From contig NZ_JAZDRJ010000007.1 of NCBI RefSeq assembly GCF_047501535.1, positions 135,321 through 199,320 on the forward strand: 64,000 nucleotides of DNA. The letters run 5' to 3'. Shown in pieces: positions 17,388 through 26,825 of this stretch. Every line of letters starts with the position of its first letter. Position 1 is the stretch's first letter. This DNA comes from Yanghanlia sp047501535 (GTDB taxonomy: Bacteria; Pseudomonadota; Gammaproteobacteria; Burkholderiales; Burkholderiaceae_B). Made by a program: the position numbers and the translations under genes. The notes beneath the pieces were generated by a model. The model had not been told where the DNA came from. It did not search any database and was given only the letters and a program-made list of their open reading frames with translations.

Positions 17388-18767
17388 TTGGACAATGCTC
17401 TCATGCAAAGCGATCCGCAACTGGATTATCTGCGGATTCCCCCCCATTCGATCGAGGCCGAACAATCGGTGCTGGGCGGGCTGTTGTTGGATAATGCCGC
17501 ATTCGACCGAGTCAGCGATGTGTTGGCCGAAGACGACTTCTATCGTTATGACCACCGCCTGATCTGGCAGCACATTTCTCGCCTTATCAACCTGTCGCGT
17601 CCTGCCGACGTTGTGACGGTGCACGAATCGCTGGCCACCAGCGGCAAGGGTGAAGAAATCGGCGGGCTGGCTTACCTGAACGCCCTGGCGCACAACACAC
17701 CGTCGGCGGCTAATATCCGTCGCTATGCTGAAATCGTGCGCGAGCGTTCAATGCTGCGCAAGCTGGTTACCATTGCCGATGAAATCTCGGCTGCCGCATT
17801 CAACCCGCAAGGTAAAGAAGCGCGGCAATTACTAGATGAAGCAGAGTCCAAAGTCTTCCAAATCGCCCAGGAGGGCGCTAAGGGCAGTAAGGGTTTTCAG
17901 GAAATCCAGCCGCTGTTGGCGCAGGTGGTGGAACGGATCGACGAACTCTATCATCGTGAAGGCGACTCTGACGTTACCGGTGTGCCCACGGGGTTTTCTG
18001 ACCTCGACCGCATGACATCCGGGCTGCAGCCGGGTGACTTGGTGATTGTTGCTGGCCGCCCCTCTATGGGGAAAACCTCTTTCTCCATGAATATCGGTGA
18101 ATACGTCGCTATTGAGCAAGGGCTGCCTGTTGCGGTGTTTTCCATGGAAATGGGGGCGGTGCAGCTTGCGCAGCGAATTATTGGTTCGGTGGGCTTGTTG
18201 GATCAGCACCGCATGCGTACCGGTAAATTGACAGCCGAAGATTGGCCGCGCCTGACACATGCCGTGCAGCGCGTTCAAGAAGCCCAGTTGTACATTGATG
18301 AGACCCCAGCCTTGTCGCCCAACGAGGTGCGCGCCCGTGCGCGACGCTTGGCACGGCAATGCGGCCAACTCGGGCTCATTATCATCGACTACTTGCAGTT
18401 GATGTCGGGCAGTGGCGGGGGCGAAAACCGTGCGACCGAAATTTCTGAAATTAGCCGCTCGCTGAAAGCGTTGGCTAAGGAACTGAACTGCCCATTAGTG
18501 GCGCTATCGCAGCTTAACCGCAGCTTGGAACAGCGCCCCAATAAGCGCCCGGTGATGAGCGATTTGCGGGAATCCGGCGCGATTGAGCAGGACGCCGACG
18601 TGATTCTGTTCATTTACCGGGACGAAGTCTATAACCCGGATTCCCCAGATAAAGGCACGGCGGAAATCATTATCGGCAAGCAGCGTAACGGCCCCATTGG
18701 CACCGTGCGCCTGACCTTCCAAGGTTCGAGCACCCGCTTCCTGAACTTCACCTCGACAATGAGCTGA
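17388..18767 (+). CDS. dnaB: Replicative DNA helicase DnaB
   Basis: Hexameric 5'-3' helicase of the replication fork. The 459 residues comprise the N-terminal domain (about 1-115, with HSIEAEQSVLGGLLLDN), a linker, and the RecA-like C-terminal domain with Walker A GRPSMGKTS, IIDYLQLMSG, the SQLNRSLEQRPNKRP loop and SDLRESGAIEQDADV. No intein interrupts it. The start is taken as TTG 17388 because AGGAG lies six bases before it; the ATG at 17403 would leave that site 21 bases away. Both starts give a normal-length protein. Confidence 0.95.
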   Translation: MDNALMQSDPQLDYLRIPPHSIEAEQSVLGGLLLDNAAFDRVSDVLAEDDFYRYDHRLIWQHISRLINLSRPADVVTVHESLATSGKGEEIGGLAYLNALAHNTPSAANIRRYAEIVRERSMLRKLVTIADEISAAAFNPQGKEARQLLDEAESKVFQIAQEGAKGSKGFQEIQPLLAQVVERIDELYHREGDSDVTGVPTGFSDLDRMTSGLQPGDLVIVAGRPSMGKTSFSMNIGEYVAIEQGLPVAVFSMEMGAVQLAQRIIGSVGLLDQHRMRTGKLTAEDWPRLTHAVQRVQEAQLYIDETPALSPNEVRARARRLARQCGQLGLIIIDYLQLMSGSGGGENRATEISEISRSLKALAKELNCPLVALSQLNRSLEQRPNKRPVMSDLRESGAIEQDADVILFIYRDEVYNPDSPDKGTAEIIIGKQRNGPIGTVRLTFQGSSTRFLNFTSTMS

Positions 18768-18811
18768 TCGGTCTGTTATGGGGCGGTGCGCCTATGCGCA
18801 AGCCCGGCACT

Positions 18812-19810
18812 TCAGGGCTGCGTCATGGCCAGGGCGGTTTCGTAAGCCGTACGTAGGGAAGCCGGGTCAGCAATACCTTGCCCGGCGATGGAATAGGCGG
18901 TGCCGTGGTCCACACTGGTACGGATGAAGGGTAGGCCGACCGTGACGTTGACGCCTTGTTCTACACCAAGATATTTGACGGGAATCAGCCCCTGGTCGTG
19001 ATATTGCGCCACAACGATGTCGAATTCGCCCATGCGGGCGCGCATGAACACGGTGTCGCCGGGCCAGGGCCCACTGACATCCAGCCCTTCGGCACGAGCC
19101 GCCTCAATGGCCGGGCTGATGATTTCGATTTCTTCGCGCCCGAAGCGGCCGTCTTCTCCAGCATGTGGGTTCAGGCCTGCAACTGCAATGCGTGGCCGTT
19201 GCAGCCCCGCCTGGCGGCAGGCGATATCGGCCAGCCGTATGGTGTCGAGTTCAGACTCAAACGTGATAAGGCCGGGCACATCGGCTAGCGCTACATGAAT
19301 GGTGACCAGCAGCACGCGTAGTTCGGGGTTGGCCAACATCATGGCGAAGCGGCTGGTGCCGCTGCGCTCAGCCAGGATTTCCGTATGGCCGGGGTAGTCT
19401 ACCCCACCCATCTGCATGGCTTTTTTATTCAAAGGCGCCGTAACAATAGCGCGGATGCGCTGCGCCATGGCGTTGTCAATGGCGTGGCACAGGTACTCAT
19501 ACGCGCCGCGACCCGCTTCGGCCTGAGCCTGACCCATGGGCAGGTTGTCGGGCAGAGGCTGCCAGCGGTTCAGTACAGGAATGATGCTGGGGTCGCTGGG
19601 GCAGGCTTCCGGTTCGCTGATGATTTCCACCCGCAACAGAGCGTCCAGCCCCAGCTTGCTGACCGTATTCTGCATGACACCGACATCGCCATACACAATG
19701 GAGGGTTCGGGCAGGCCGGCGGCAAAGGCTTTGACGATGATTTCCGGCCCGATGCCCGCCGCATCTCCCATCGTGAAACCCACAGGCAGCTGGTGTTTCT
19801 TGCGAACCAT
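18812..19810 (-). CDS. pdxA: 4-hydroxythreonine-4-phosphate dehydrogenase
   Basis: NAD-dependent step of the DXP-dependent pyridoxal 5'-phosphate pathway. The 332 residues start MVRKKHQLPVGFTMGDAAGIG and contain TAPLNKKAMQMGGVDYPGHTE, GLNPHAGEDGRFGREE, and HDQGLIPVKYLG with the metal-binding histidines, then the end-domain IRTSVDHGTAYSIAG. It is the last gene of a minus-strand run and starts 11 bp after the PhoH-family gene. In many proteobacteria pdxA instead follows surA, which is not in the window. Confidence 0.96.
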   Translation of the reverse strand: MVRKKHQLPVGFTMGDAAGIGPEIIVKAFAAGLPEPSIVYGDVGVMQNTVSKLGLDALLRVEIISEPEACPSDPSIIPVLNRWQPLPDNLPMGQAQAEAGRGAYEYLCHAIDNAMAQRIRAIVTAPLNKKAMQMGGVDYPGHTEILAERSGTSRFAMMLANPELRVLLVTIHVALADVPGLITFESELDTIRLADIACRQAGLQRPRIAVAGLNPHAGEDGRFGREEIEIISPAIEAARAEGLDVSGPWPGDTVFMRARMGEFDIVVAQYHDQGLIPVKYLGVEQGVNVTVGLPFIRTSVDHGTAYSIAGQGIADPASLRTAYETALAMTQP

Positions 19811-19821
19811 GGCAACCTCTC

Positions 19822-21645
19822 CTATAGGGCTTCGCTGGCGTAGTCGGCCAGACGGGAACGTTCGCCGCGCTGCAAGGTAATGTGCCCAGCGTGCGGCCAG
19901 CCTTTAAAGCGATCGACGACATAGGTGAGCCCGGAACTGCCCTCGGTGAGATAGGGGGTGTCAATCTGGGCGATATTGCCCAGACAGACGATTTTGGTAC
20001 CGGGGCCGGCACGCGTGACCAGGGTTTTCATCTGCTTGGGCGTGAGGTTCTGGGCCTCGTCGATGATTAGGTATTTATTCAGGAAAGTCCGGCCCCGCAT
20101 GAAGTTCAGCGATTTCACCTTGATGCGCGAGCGTATGAGTTCCAGGGTGGATTGCTTGTTCCAGTCGGCTGTGCCGGAGTCGCTGGCCAGGTCGTGGCGG
20201 CCAGCACCCAGATGCAAGACTTCCAGATTGTCTTCCAGGGCGCCCATCCAAGGGGCCATTTTTTCTTCTTCAGTGCCGGGTAGAAAGCCGATGTCGTCGC
20301 CCACCGGCACGGTCGCGCGTGTGATGATGATTTCGCTGTAGCGGTTGCTTTCCAGGGTTTGCGCCAGACCGGCGGCCAGCGCCAACAGTGTTTTGCCCGT
20401 GCCTGCCTGACCCAGCAGCGAAACAAAATCGCAGTCCGGATTCATTAACAGGTTGAGAGCAAAATTCTGCTCACGATTACGGGCGGTAATGCCCCATACG
20501 CTGTTGCGACCGTGGCTGTGATCACGCAGGGTGGACAGCACGGCAGACTTGCCGCTGACTTCACGTACCTGGGCTTGCAGAGGCATGTCGCCTTCCAGGT
20601 AGACGAACTGGTTGACCAGGAACTCGCTGCACAGCGGCCCCCTGATGCGGTAGTAGGTCACACCGCTTTGCTGCCAGGACTCAACATCCTTGCCGTGCTT
20701 GAGCCAGAAGTTTTCCGGCAAAGGCATCACGCCGTCGTAAAGCAGATCGGAGTCGTCTAACACCCGGTCATTGCGGTAGTCTTCGGCTTCCATGCCCAGG
20801 GCGCGGGCTTTGAGACGGATGTTAATGTCTTTGGAAACCAGCACAACCGTGCGTTTGGGGTATTGAGCCTTCAAGGCATTGACCACCCCGAGAATGACGT
20901 GGTCGGCCTTGCCCACCGGCAGCTCTATGGGCAAAGAGATATCCAGGGCGGACGTTTGTAGGAGCAACTGGCCGAGCGCTTCCTGGTTGCCCAGGATATC
21001 GAGGTTGGCGCCTTTTTCTAGATCGGCGGTCTCGGTGACCAGGGCGTCGAGGAAACGGCTGACCTGGCGCGCATTGCGGGCGACTTCCGACATCCCCTTT
21101 TTATGATGATCGAGCTCTTCAAGCACGATCATTGGCAGGTAGATGTCGTGTTCCTCGAACTTGAACAAAGAATTGGAATCGTGCAGCAAGACGTTGGTGT
21201 CAAGCACGAAAAGCTTGCGCTGCGAGGCGGGCAGGCGAGCGCGTTTAGAGACGCGAGGGCTGCGTGCAGGTGGCTGGGTGGCGGCCGCCTGAGTTGTGGC
21301 GCTGGAGCTGACTACATCGGCCTGAGAGGCGTTCTCGACCGCCGATTCGATGGAAGTGGCAGGCGGTGTCGAACTGACGGGCGTGGCGGTTTTGGCCGCT
21401 GCGGTTTTTGGAGCGCTTGCTACAGCCTTTTTGGCGGCTGCTGTGGCTTTCACTGCGGTTTTAGCCGCTTGCTTCGCTGCGGTTTTCTTCACAGCCGTTT
21501 TCTTCACAGCCGTTTTTTTTGCGACGGTTTTGGTCGCCGCCTGTGCGGCGGGTGTGGCGTCTGCTGACGTTAACACCTCAACGGTACTGCTTTCTTCTTT
21601 GGTGACCCGGTCACCCATGCGACTGGGAAGTTTTGGTAAAGGCAT
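19822..21645 (-). CDS. PIN-PhoH family ATPase with histone-H1-like N-terminal tail
   Basis: Predicted nucleotide-driven RNA-processing protein. The start is ATG 21645 (MPLPKLPSRMGDR), with GGAG nine bases upstream; a TTG at 21660 would add five residues. Residues about 30-140 form an Ala/Lys/Thr/Pro-rich tail with AVKKTAVKKTA repeats, like bacterial H1 homologues. Next comes a PIN nuclease domain (LFVLDTNVLLHD, VLEELDHHKKG), then a PhoH ATPase with Walker A GQAGTGKT and Walker B LIIDEAQNL. The PIN-PhoH fusion is a known type; the tail is the unusual part. It lies between the peroxiredoxin gene and pdxA. The in vivo role is unknown. Confidence 0.9.
   Translation of the reverse strand: MPLPKLPSRMGDRVTKEESSTVEVLTSADATPAAQAATKTVAKKTAVKKTAVKKTAAKQAAKTAVKATAAAKKAVASAPKTAAAKTATPVSSTPPATSIESAVENASQADVVSSSATTQAAATQPPARSPRVSKRARLPASQRKLFVLDTNVLLHDSNSLFKFEEHDIYLPMIVLEELDHHKKGMSEVARNARQVSRFLDALVTETADLEKGANLDILGNQEALGQLLLQTSALDISLPIELPVGKADHVILGVVNALKAQYPKRTVVLVSKDINIRLKARALGMEAEDYRNDRVLDDSDLLYDGVMPLPENFWLKHGKDVESWQQSGVTYYRIRGPLCSEFLVNQFVYLEGDMPLQAQVREVSGKSAVLSTLRDHSHGRNSVWGITARNREQNFALNLLMNPDCDFVSLLGQAGTGKTLLALAAGLAQTLESNRYSEIIITRATVPVGDDIGFLPGTEEEKMAPWMGALEDNLEVLHLGAGRHDLASDSGTADWNKQSTLELIRSRIKVKSLNFMRGRTFLNKYLIIDEAQNLTPKQMKTLVTRAGPGTKIVCLGNIAQIDTPYLTEGSSGLTYVVDRFKGWPHAGHITLQRGERSRLADYASEAL
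21476..21535 (-). repeat. Degenerate 15-bp tandem repeat within the PhoH tail
   Basis: Four consecutive 15-bp units, 21476-21490, 21491-21505, 21506-21520 and 21521-21535, share a GCCGTTTTCTTC-like core and encode successive VKKTA-type pentapeptides on the minus strand. Such units can change copy number by slippage. Confidence 0.7.
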
Positions 21646-21681
21646 GGCCTTGAGCTCCAATGAGTACGGCTTGGGGGCGGA

Positions 21682-22143
21682 TCAGCTTTCGCGTACAGCC
21701 TGCAATACGGCATCAACGTGGCCGGGAACGCGCAAGCCGCGCCATTCGCGCAACAGCGTGCCATCGGCATTAATGAGAAAAGTGCTGCGCTCAATGCCGC
21801 GCACCTGCTTGCCATACATATTCTTCATTTTCATGACGCCAAACAGTTCGCACAAGGTTTCGTCGGGGTCGGAAATCAGCGCAAAAGGCAGCGCTTGCTT
21901 GGCACTGAAGTTTTCGTGCGATTTAAGCGAGTCGCGGGAGACCCCGATGATGCGCGCGCCAGCGGCGGTGAACTCTTCGTGGTGATCGCGAAAGCCCTGG
22001 GCTTGCGTGGTGCAACCCGGCGTGTTGTCTTTGGGGTAGAAGTACAGCACGGTCTTCTGACCCTTGAGCGACTCCAAAGAGATCTCGCCCTGCGTGGAGG
22101 CGGCGGTAAAAGAAGGAATCGGCTGTCCGACGGCAATCTGCAT
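21682..22143 (-). CDS. bcp: Peroxiredoxin of the BCP/PrxQ family
   Basis: Thiol peroxidase reducing hydroperoxides with thioredoxin-type donors. The 153 residues contain the catalytic block FYPKDNTPGCTTQA with peroxidatic C44. The Cys found five residues later in E. coli BCP is Gln49 here; the only other cysteine is C98 in TLCELFGV. It may therefore act as a 1-Cys enzyme or use C98, which is inference. The start codon overlaps the preceding gene's stop by one base (TAATG), and the PhoH-family gene follows 36 bp later. Confidence 0.93.
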   Translation of the reverse strand: MQIAVGQPIPSFTAASTQGEISLESLKGQKTVLYFYPKDNTPGCTTQAQGFRDHHEEFTAAGARIIGVSRDSLKSHENFSAKQALPFALISDPDETLCELFGVMKMKNMYGKQVRGIERSTFLINADGTLLREWRGLRVPGHVDAVLQAVRES

Positions 22144-22586
22144 TATTCAGCGTCCTGTGGAGGTATAAGGGCGACGACAACGCGTCGGCCTTCTGACATG
22201 AGAATGTTGTAAGTACGCGCGGCGGCCGGGGTGGACATGGCTTCTACACCGATGCCCAGGCGCAGCAGCGGCGCAGTGATGGACTGGGGCAACAAGCAAT
22301 GACGGCTGCCGGTGCCTATCAGTACGACTTCGGTGTCGGTGTTGGCAGTAGGCGGCGTGTCATCGAGAAACGCCATGGGGTCGGCGGCAGCCTCTTGGAT
22401 GCCCGCAATTTCCCGCAACGCAGCAAGCGTGAGCTGTTTGATGTCGTCGATAGGCCAGGGATGTATCGGCCCTTCGGGGCCGAAGTGCAGTGGGTTCTGA
22501 TAGGGTTGGCCGTTGATTTCGACGTAACCCGCACCGTAAGCGGTAATTGTGTTCAGTCCGGGGTTGGATTCTTTCTGTAATAGCAA
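22143..22586 (-). CDS. Mth938/DUF498-domain protein
   Basis: Small Mth938-like domain protein of unknown biochemical role. From TTG 22586 it is 147 residues (MLLQKESNPGLNTITAYGAGYVEING), with GPEGPIHPWPI, the central VVLIGTGSRHCLLP, the ARTYNILMSEGRRVVVALI block, and an acidic end. The TTG is chosen because GGGAG lies six bases upstream and the product matches the family length; a longer frame reaches a TTG at 22643. It heads the run bcp-phoH-pdxA and overlaps bcp by one base. Confidence 0.82.
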   Translation of the reverse strand: MLLQKESNPGLNTITAYGAGYVEINGQPYQNPLHFGPEGPIHPWPIDDIKQLTLAALREIAGIQEAAADPMAFLDDTPPTANTDTEVVLIGTGSRHCLLPQSITAPLLRLGIGVEAMSTPAAARTYNILMSEGRRVVVALIPPQDAE

Positions 22587-22852
22587 GAGTGGCTCCCTGT
22601 GAGACGGTTCTGGAGGTATCCGCAGCACCTGCTGGCGGCTCAATCGGCCCAGAGCGTCCCGTGTGGTTCATCATAGCGCATGAGGGCGCACAGGGTACTG
22701 CGAAGCAGAGTGGCATCGTTTAAACTGGCACTATTTGCCGTCAACCTAGTCTTTACGCTAGATTAACGGGTTTGCTGCAGCGCAACCTGCGTGATTGGCA
22801 TACGACTTTCCAATTTATATTTCCAACGCCCGTTTTCCCAATAAGGATCATC

Positions 22853-24040
22853 ATGAGTACGTTTCCGCGCATCGAGCGCCTGCCTCCGTATGTTTTCAAT
22901 ATTACGGGCGAACTCAAGATGGCGGCGCGGCGGCGCGGAGAAGACATCATCGATATGTCGATGGGCAATCCCGACGGCGCCACGCCGCCGCATATCGTTG
23001 AAAAACTAATCGAAGCCGTCAACCGGCCTGACACGCACGGTTATTCGGTCTCCAAAGGCATTCCGCGCCTGCGTAAAGCAATTTCCGATTGGTACGCACG
23101 CCGCTATGACGTCCAGATCGACCCCGATTCCGAGGCCATTGTCACCATTGGTTCCAAAGAGGGGCTGGCGCACCTGATGCTGGCCACCCTCGATCGCGGT
23201 GACACCGTGCTGGTGCCCAACCCCAGCTATCCCATCCACATCTATGGGGCGGTGATTGCCGGAGCCAACATCCGTTCAGTGCCTATTGTTCCGGGGCTTG
23301 ATTTTTTCGAAGAGATCGAGCGTGCGGTACGCGAAACCATTCCACCTCCCAAGATGATGATTCTGGGTTTCCCCAGCAATCCTACGGCCCAGTGTGTGGA
23401 TCTGAACTTCTTCGAACGTTTGGTCGCGTTGGCTCGTGAACACAATATCTTGGTGGTTCATGACCTCGCCTATGCGGATATCACGTTCGACGGCTATGTT
23501 GCACCCTCCATCATGCAGGTTGAAGGCGCACGCGATGTTGCGGTGGAATTCTTCACCATGAGCAAGAGCTACAACATGGCGGGTTGGCGCGTAGGCTTTA
23601 TGGTGGGCAACCAGAACTTGGTGAACGCGCTGGCGCGCATCAAGAGCTACCATGACTACGGAACGTTCACGCCGATCCAGGTGGCATCCATTGCTGCGCT
23701 GGAAGGCCCGCAAGACTGCGTGGCGGAAGTCGTTGCGCAGTACAAGAACCGCCGCGATGTGCTGGCCAAAGGGTTGTCAGAAGCCGGCTGGCCGGTCGAT
23801 ATTCCCAAGGCCTCCATGTATATCTGGGCGCGTATTCCCGAAGCTTACCGGGCGCTGGGTTCGCTGGAGTTTTCCAAACGCCTTCTGGCAGACGCCAAAG
23901 TCGCCGTGTCACCGGGTGTGGGTTTTGGCGAATATGGCGATGAATATGTGCGTTTTGCACTGATAGAAAACGAACAGCGCACACGGCAGGCAGTGCGTGG
24001 CATCAAGGATATGTTCCGCAAGGACGGTGTAGGTAAATGA
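22853..24040 (+). CDS. alaC: Alanine-synthesising aminotransferase (AlaC-like)
   Basis: PLP-dependent class I/II aminotransferase, probably glutamate-pyruvate. ATG 22853 has AAGGA six bases upstream and gives 395 residues, removing an unlikely upstream extension. Visible are SMGNPDGATPPH, the cofactor-binding D204 and Y207 in VVHDLAYAD, and K238 in TMSKSYNMAGWR, the Schiff-base lysine. The stop overlaps the hom start as ATGA. In betaproteobacteria this gene is a regular partner of hom and thrC, which supports an amino-acid biosynthetic role. The 266 bp upstream show an AT-rich candidate promoter (TTGGCA at 22795, TATATT at 22816) with poor spacing. Confidence 0.9.
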   Translation: MSTFPRIERLPPYVFNITGELKMAARRRGEDIIDMSMGNPDGATPPHIVEKLIEAVNRPDTHGYSVSKGIPRLRKAISDWYARRYDVQIDPDSEAIVTIGSKEGLAHLMLATLDRGDTVLVPNPSYPIHIYGAVIAGANIRSVPIVPGLDFFEEIERAVRETIPPPKMMILGFPSNPTAQCVDLNFFERLVALAREHNILVVHDLAYADITFDGYVAPSIMQVEGARDVAVEFFTMSKSYNMAGWRVGFMVGNQNLVNALARIKSYHDYGTFTPIQVASIAALEGPQDCVAEVVAQYKNRRDVLAKGLSEAGWPVDIPKASMYIWARIPEAYRALGSLEFSKRLLADAKVAVSPGVGFGEYGDEYVRFALIENEQRTRQAVRGIKDMFRKDGVGK

Positions 24041-25389
24041 TCGCAGACAAGAAAAAACCCGGCAAAAAAGCGCGCAAGGCGACAGCACCCATCAGGGTTG
24101 GCTTGCTGGGCTTGGGTGTCGTCGGGGGCGGCACCTGGAAGGTGTTGCGCAACAACGCAGCGGAAATCGCCCGACGCGCCGGGCGCAGCATTGAGATCCG
24201 GGCGGTGGCAGTGCGCGACATTGAAAAAGCTCGCAAGCTGCTGGGTGACGAGAAAGTGAAAGTCACCACCGACGGTATGGAAATCGCCCGCGACCCCAAG
24301 ATTGATGTGGTGGTGGAACTGATTGGCGGTGAAACCGCGGCGCGTGAATGGGTGATGGAAGCCATCCACCAAGGCAAGCATGTGGTAACCGCCAACAAGG
24401 CGCTGCTGGCTCTGCACGGCAATGAAATATTCGATGCCGCCGACGAGAATAACGTCATGGTGGCATTCGAAGCCGCCGTAGCGGGGGGTATCCCTATCAT
24501 CAAGGCGATGCGTGAAGGCCTGAGCGCTAACCGCATCGATTGGATCGCCGGCATTATCAACGGTACAACCAACTTCATACTTTCCGAGATGCAGTCGCGC
24601 GGCGAGCCGTTCAACACCGTGCTGGCTGAAGCACAGCGTTTGGGTTATGCCGAAGCCGACCCCACCTTCGATATTGAAGGGGTGGATGCCGCTCACAAGC
24701 TGACGCTGCTGGCATCCATGGCCTTTGGTATTCCCGTGCAGTTTGATAAAGCCTGCATTGAAGGCATTTCCAAGCTGGAAGCGGAAGATATCCAACATGC
24801 CGCTCGTCTGGGCTACCGCATCAAGCTGCTGGGTATTGCCCGCCGTCGTGACGATGGCATCGAGCTGCGAGTTCACCCAACGTTAATCCGCATGAGCAGC
24901 CCCCTGGCGTCTGTGGACGGCGCCATGAATGCGGTGCTGGTGCATGGTGACATTGTCGGCCCGACGCTGTATTACGGCCAAGGTGCGGGCGAAATGCCGA
25001 CGGCCTCCGCCGTGGTAGCTGATCTCGTCGATGTCGCCCGGCTTGAGTCGGCCGACCCCGAACACCGCGTACCATATCTGGCGTTTCAGCCCGATGCGGT
25101 CGAGGATATCCCCATTCTTGCAGCAGAAGATATCGAATCCGCCTACTACCTGCGCCTGCGGGTGGCGGACCGTCCCGGCGTGCTGGCTGATATTTCGCGC
25201 ATTCTGGCTGAAGCCGGTATTTCTATCGGTTCCATGATTCAAGAACCCTATCAGGCCGACGAAGCCACCATTATCTTTCTGCTGCATCGGGCCCGTGAAG
25301 GCTCGGTCATGCAGGCTATTGAAAATATCCAGAAACTGCCCTTCGTGCGTTCGGAAGTCACCCGGCTGCGCGTCGAGGAACAGATATGA
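24037..25389 (+). CDS. hom: Homoserine dehydrogenase
   Basis: Reduces aspartate semialdehyde to homoserine for threonine and methionine. After a lysine-rich 18-residue extension, the 450-residue protein has the NAD(P) site VGLLGLGVVGGGT. It continues with ELIGGETAAREWV, NKALLALHG, GIINGTTNFILSEM and EADPTFDIEGVDAAHK, then a C-terminal ACT domain (about 370-445, LRVADRPGVLADISRILAEA). The ACT domain indicates feedback control, usually by threonine. It overlaps alaC and thrC by four bases each, so the three are one translational unit. Confidence 0.97.
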   Translation: MIADKKKPGKKARKATAPIRVGLLGLGVVGGGTWKVLRNNAAEIARRAGRSIEIRAVAVRDIEKARKLLGDEKVKVTTDGMEIARDPKIDVVVELIGGETAAREWVMEAIHQGKHVVTANKALLALHGNEIFDAADENNVMVAFEAAVAGGIPIIKAMREGLSANRIDWIAGIINGTTNFILSEMQSRGEPFNTVLAEAQRLGYAEADPTFDIEGVDAAHKLTLLASMAFGIPVQFDKACIEGISKLEAEDIQHAARLGYRIKLLGIARRRDDGIELRVHPTLIRMSSPLASVDGAMNAVLVHGDIVGPTLYYGQGAGEMPTASAVVADLVDVARLESADPEHRVPYLAFQPDAVEDIPILAAEDIESAYYLRLRVADRPGVLADISRILAEAGISIGSMIQEPYQADEATIIFLLHRAREGSVMQAIENIQKLPFVRSEVTRLRVEEQI

Positions 25390-26816
25390 AATACATCTCT
25401 ACGCGCGGGGGCATGTTGCCACAGCCCTTTTCCGACATCTTGCTGGAAGGTCTCGCACCGGACGGCGGGCTGGCCGTTCCGCAAACCATTCCCCAGGTCG
25501 ACTCAGCAACACTGGAACAGTGGCGCAGCCTGAGCTATGCCGAATTGGCAGCGGAAATCCTTGGCTTGTTCATTAGCGACATTCCTCAGGAAGACTTGCG
25601 TCAGCTCACAGCCGCTGCATATAACCAGGATGTCTTTCCCGGCCCTCACATGGTGCCCATTAAGCCCTTGAAGGGCGGCATGAGTCTGCTGGGGCTGTCG
25701 GAAGGCCCGACACTGGCCTTCAAAGATATGGCCATGCAGTTCCTGGGCCAGGTATTCGAGTATGTGTTGGAACGCCGTGGCGCGACGCTCAATATTCTGG
25801 GTGCGACTTCGGGCGACACGGGCTCGGCGGCGGAGTATGCCATGCGCGGCAAACGTGGTGTGACGGTGTTCATGTTGTCGCCACAAGGGCGTATGAGCGC
25901 CTTCCAACGCGCGCAGATGTATTCGCTGCAAGACGCCAACATCCACAACATCGCCGTAGAGGGCGTGTTCGACGATTGCCAGGACATCGTCAAGGCGCTG
26001 GCCGGAGACCTGCAGTTCAAGAGCGATTATCGGCTGGGCGCCGTGAACTCCATCAATTGGGCGCGTATTGCGGCCCAGGTGGTGTACTACTTCTGGGGCT
26101 GGCTACGTGCCACAGAGCAAGGGCAAGCCAAAGAGGTGTCCTTCTGTGTGCCGTCAGGCAACTTCGGCAATATTCTGGCGGGCCACATCGCTCGCGAAAT
26201 GGGCTTGCCCATCCGTCGCCTGGTGCTGGCAACCAACGAGAACAACGTTCTGGAAGAATTCTTCCGTACCGGCATCTATCGCCCGCGTTCTGCAGCACAG
26301 ACGCACGCGACATCCAGTCCGTCCATGGACATTTCCAAGGCATCAAACTTTGAGCGCTTTGTGTTTGACCTGCTGGGCCGCGACCCTGAGCGCCTGCGCG
26401 AGCTTTGGCAGAACCTGGAAGCCCAAGGCCAGTTCGATCTCAGCCACCTGAAGCCGCAGTTCGAAGCGCGCTATGGCTTTGTATCGGGCACCAGCTCCCA
26501 TGCGGATCGCCTGGCGACGATTAAGAAAGTGCAGCAAGAAACCGGCGTGCTGATCGACCCGCATACAGCCGATGGGGTCAAGGTGGCAGCCGATTACATC
26601 GAAGAGGGCGTACCCATGCTCGTGCTGGAAACCGCTCTGCCGGCGAAGTTTGCCGAAACGATATTGGAGGCGGTCGGTACCGAACCACCCGTGCCGGAAC
26701 ATCTTACCGGCCTGGCATCGTTGCCGCAGCGGGTGGTGAACATGGCGTGCGATGAACAAGAAGTACGGGATTACATTCGCCGGCACGCGCCTGTGGTGGG
26801 TTCAGAGACTTGCTGA
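25386..26816 (+). CDS. thrC: Threonine synthase
   Basis: PLP enzyme turning O-phosphohomoserine into threonine. The 476 residues start MKYISTRGGMLPQPFSD and contain the Schiff-base lysine K113 in TLAFKDMAMQ, the phosphate-binding GATSGDTGSAAEYA, and VPSGNFGNILAGHIA. The length fits the gamma/betaproteobacterial type. The ATGA overlap with hom indicates coupling. Homoserine kinase (thrB), which supplies the substrate, is not in this cluster. Confidence 0.97.
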   Translation: MKYISTRGGMLPQPFSDILLEGLAPDGGLAVPQTIPQVDSATLEQWRSLSYAELAAEILGLFISDIPQEDLRQLTAAAYNQDVFPGPHMVPIKPLKGGMSLLGLSEGPTLAFKDMAMQFLGQVFEYVLERRGATLNILGATSGDTGSAAEYAMRGKRGVTVFMLSPQGRMSAFQRAQMYSLQDANIHNIAVEGVFDDCQDIVKALAGDLQFKSDYRLGAVNSINWARIAAQVVYYFWGWLRATEQGQAKEVSFCVPSGNFGNILAGHIAREMGLPIRRLVLATNENNVLEEFFRTGIYRPRSAAQTHATSSPSMDISKASNFERFVFDLLGRDPERLRELWQNLEAQGQFDLSHLKPQFEARYGFVSGTSSHADRLATIKKVQQETGVLIDPHTADGVKVAADYIEEGVPMLVLETALPAKFAETILEAVGTEPPVPEHLTGLASLPQRVVNMACDEQEVRDYIRRHAPVVGSETC

Positions 26817-26825
26817 TTTTTAGCC

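Noticed and set aside
17388..18767. Intein in dnaB (also checked in dnaE and polA)
   Set aside because: All conserved motifs are continuous and the proteins have normal lengths.
26817..26825. Fluoride riboswitch before crcB
   Set aside because: Only nine bases separate thrC from the crcB start, so there is no leader in which to place one.
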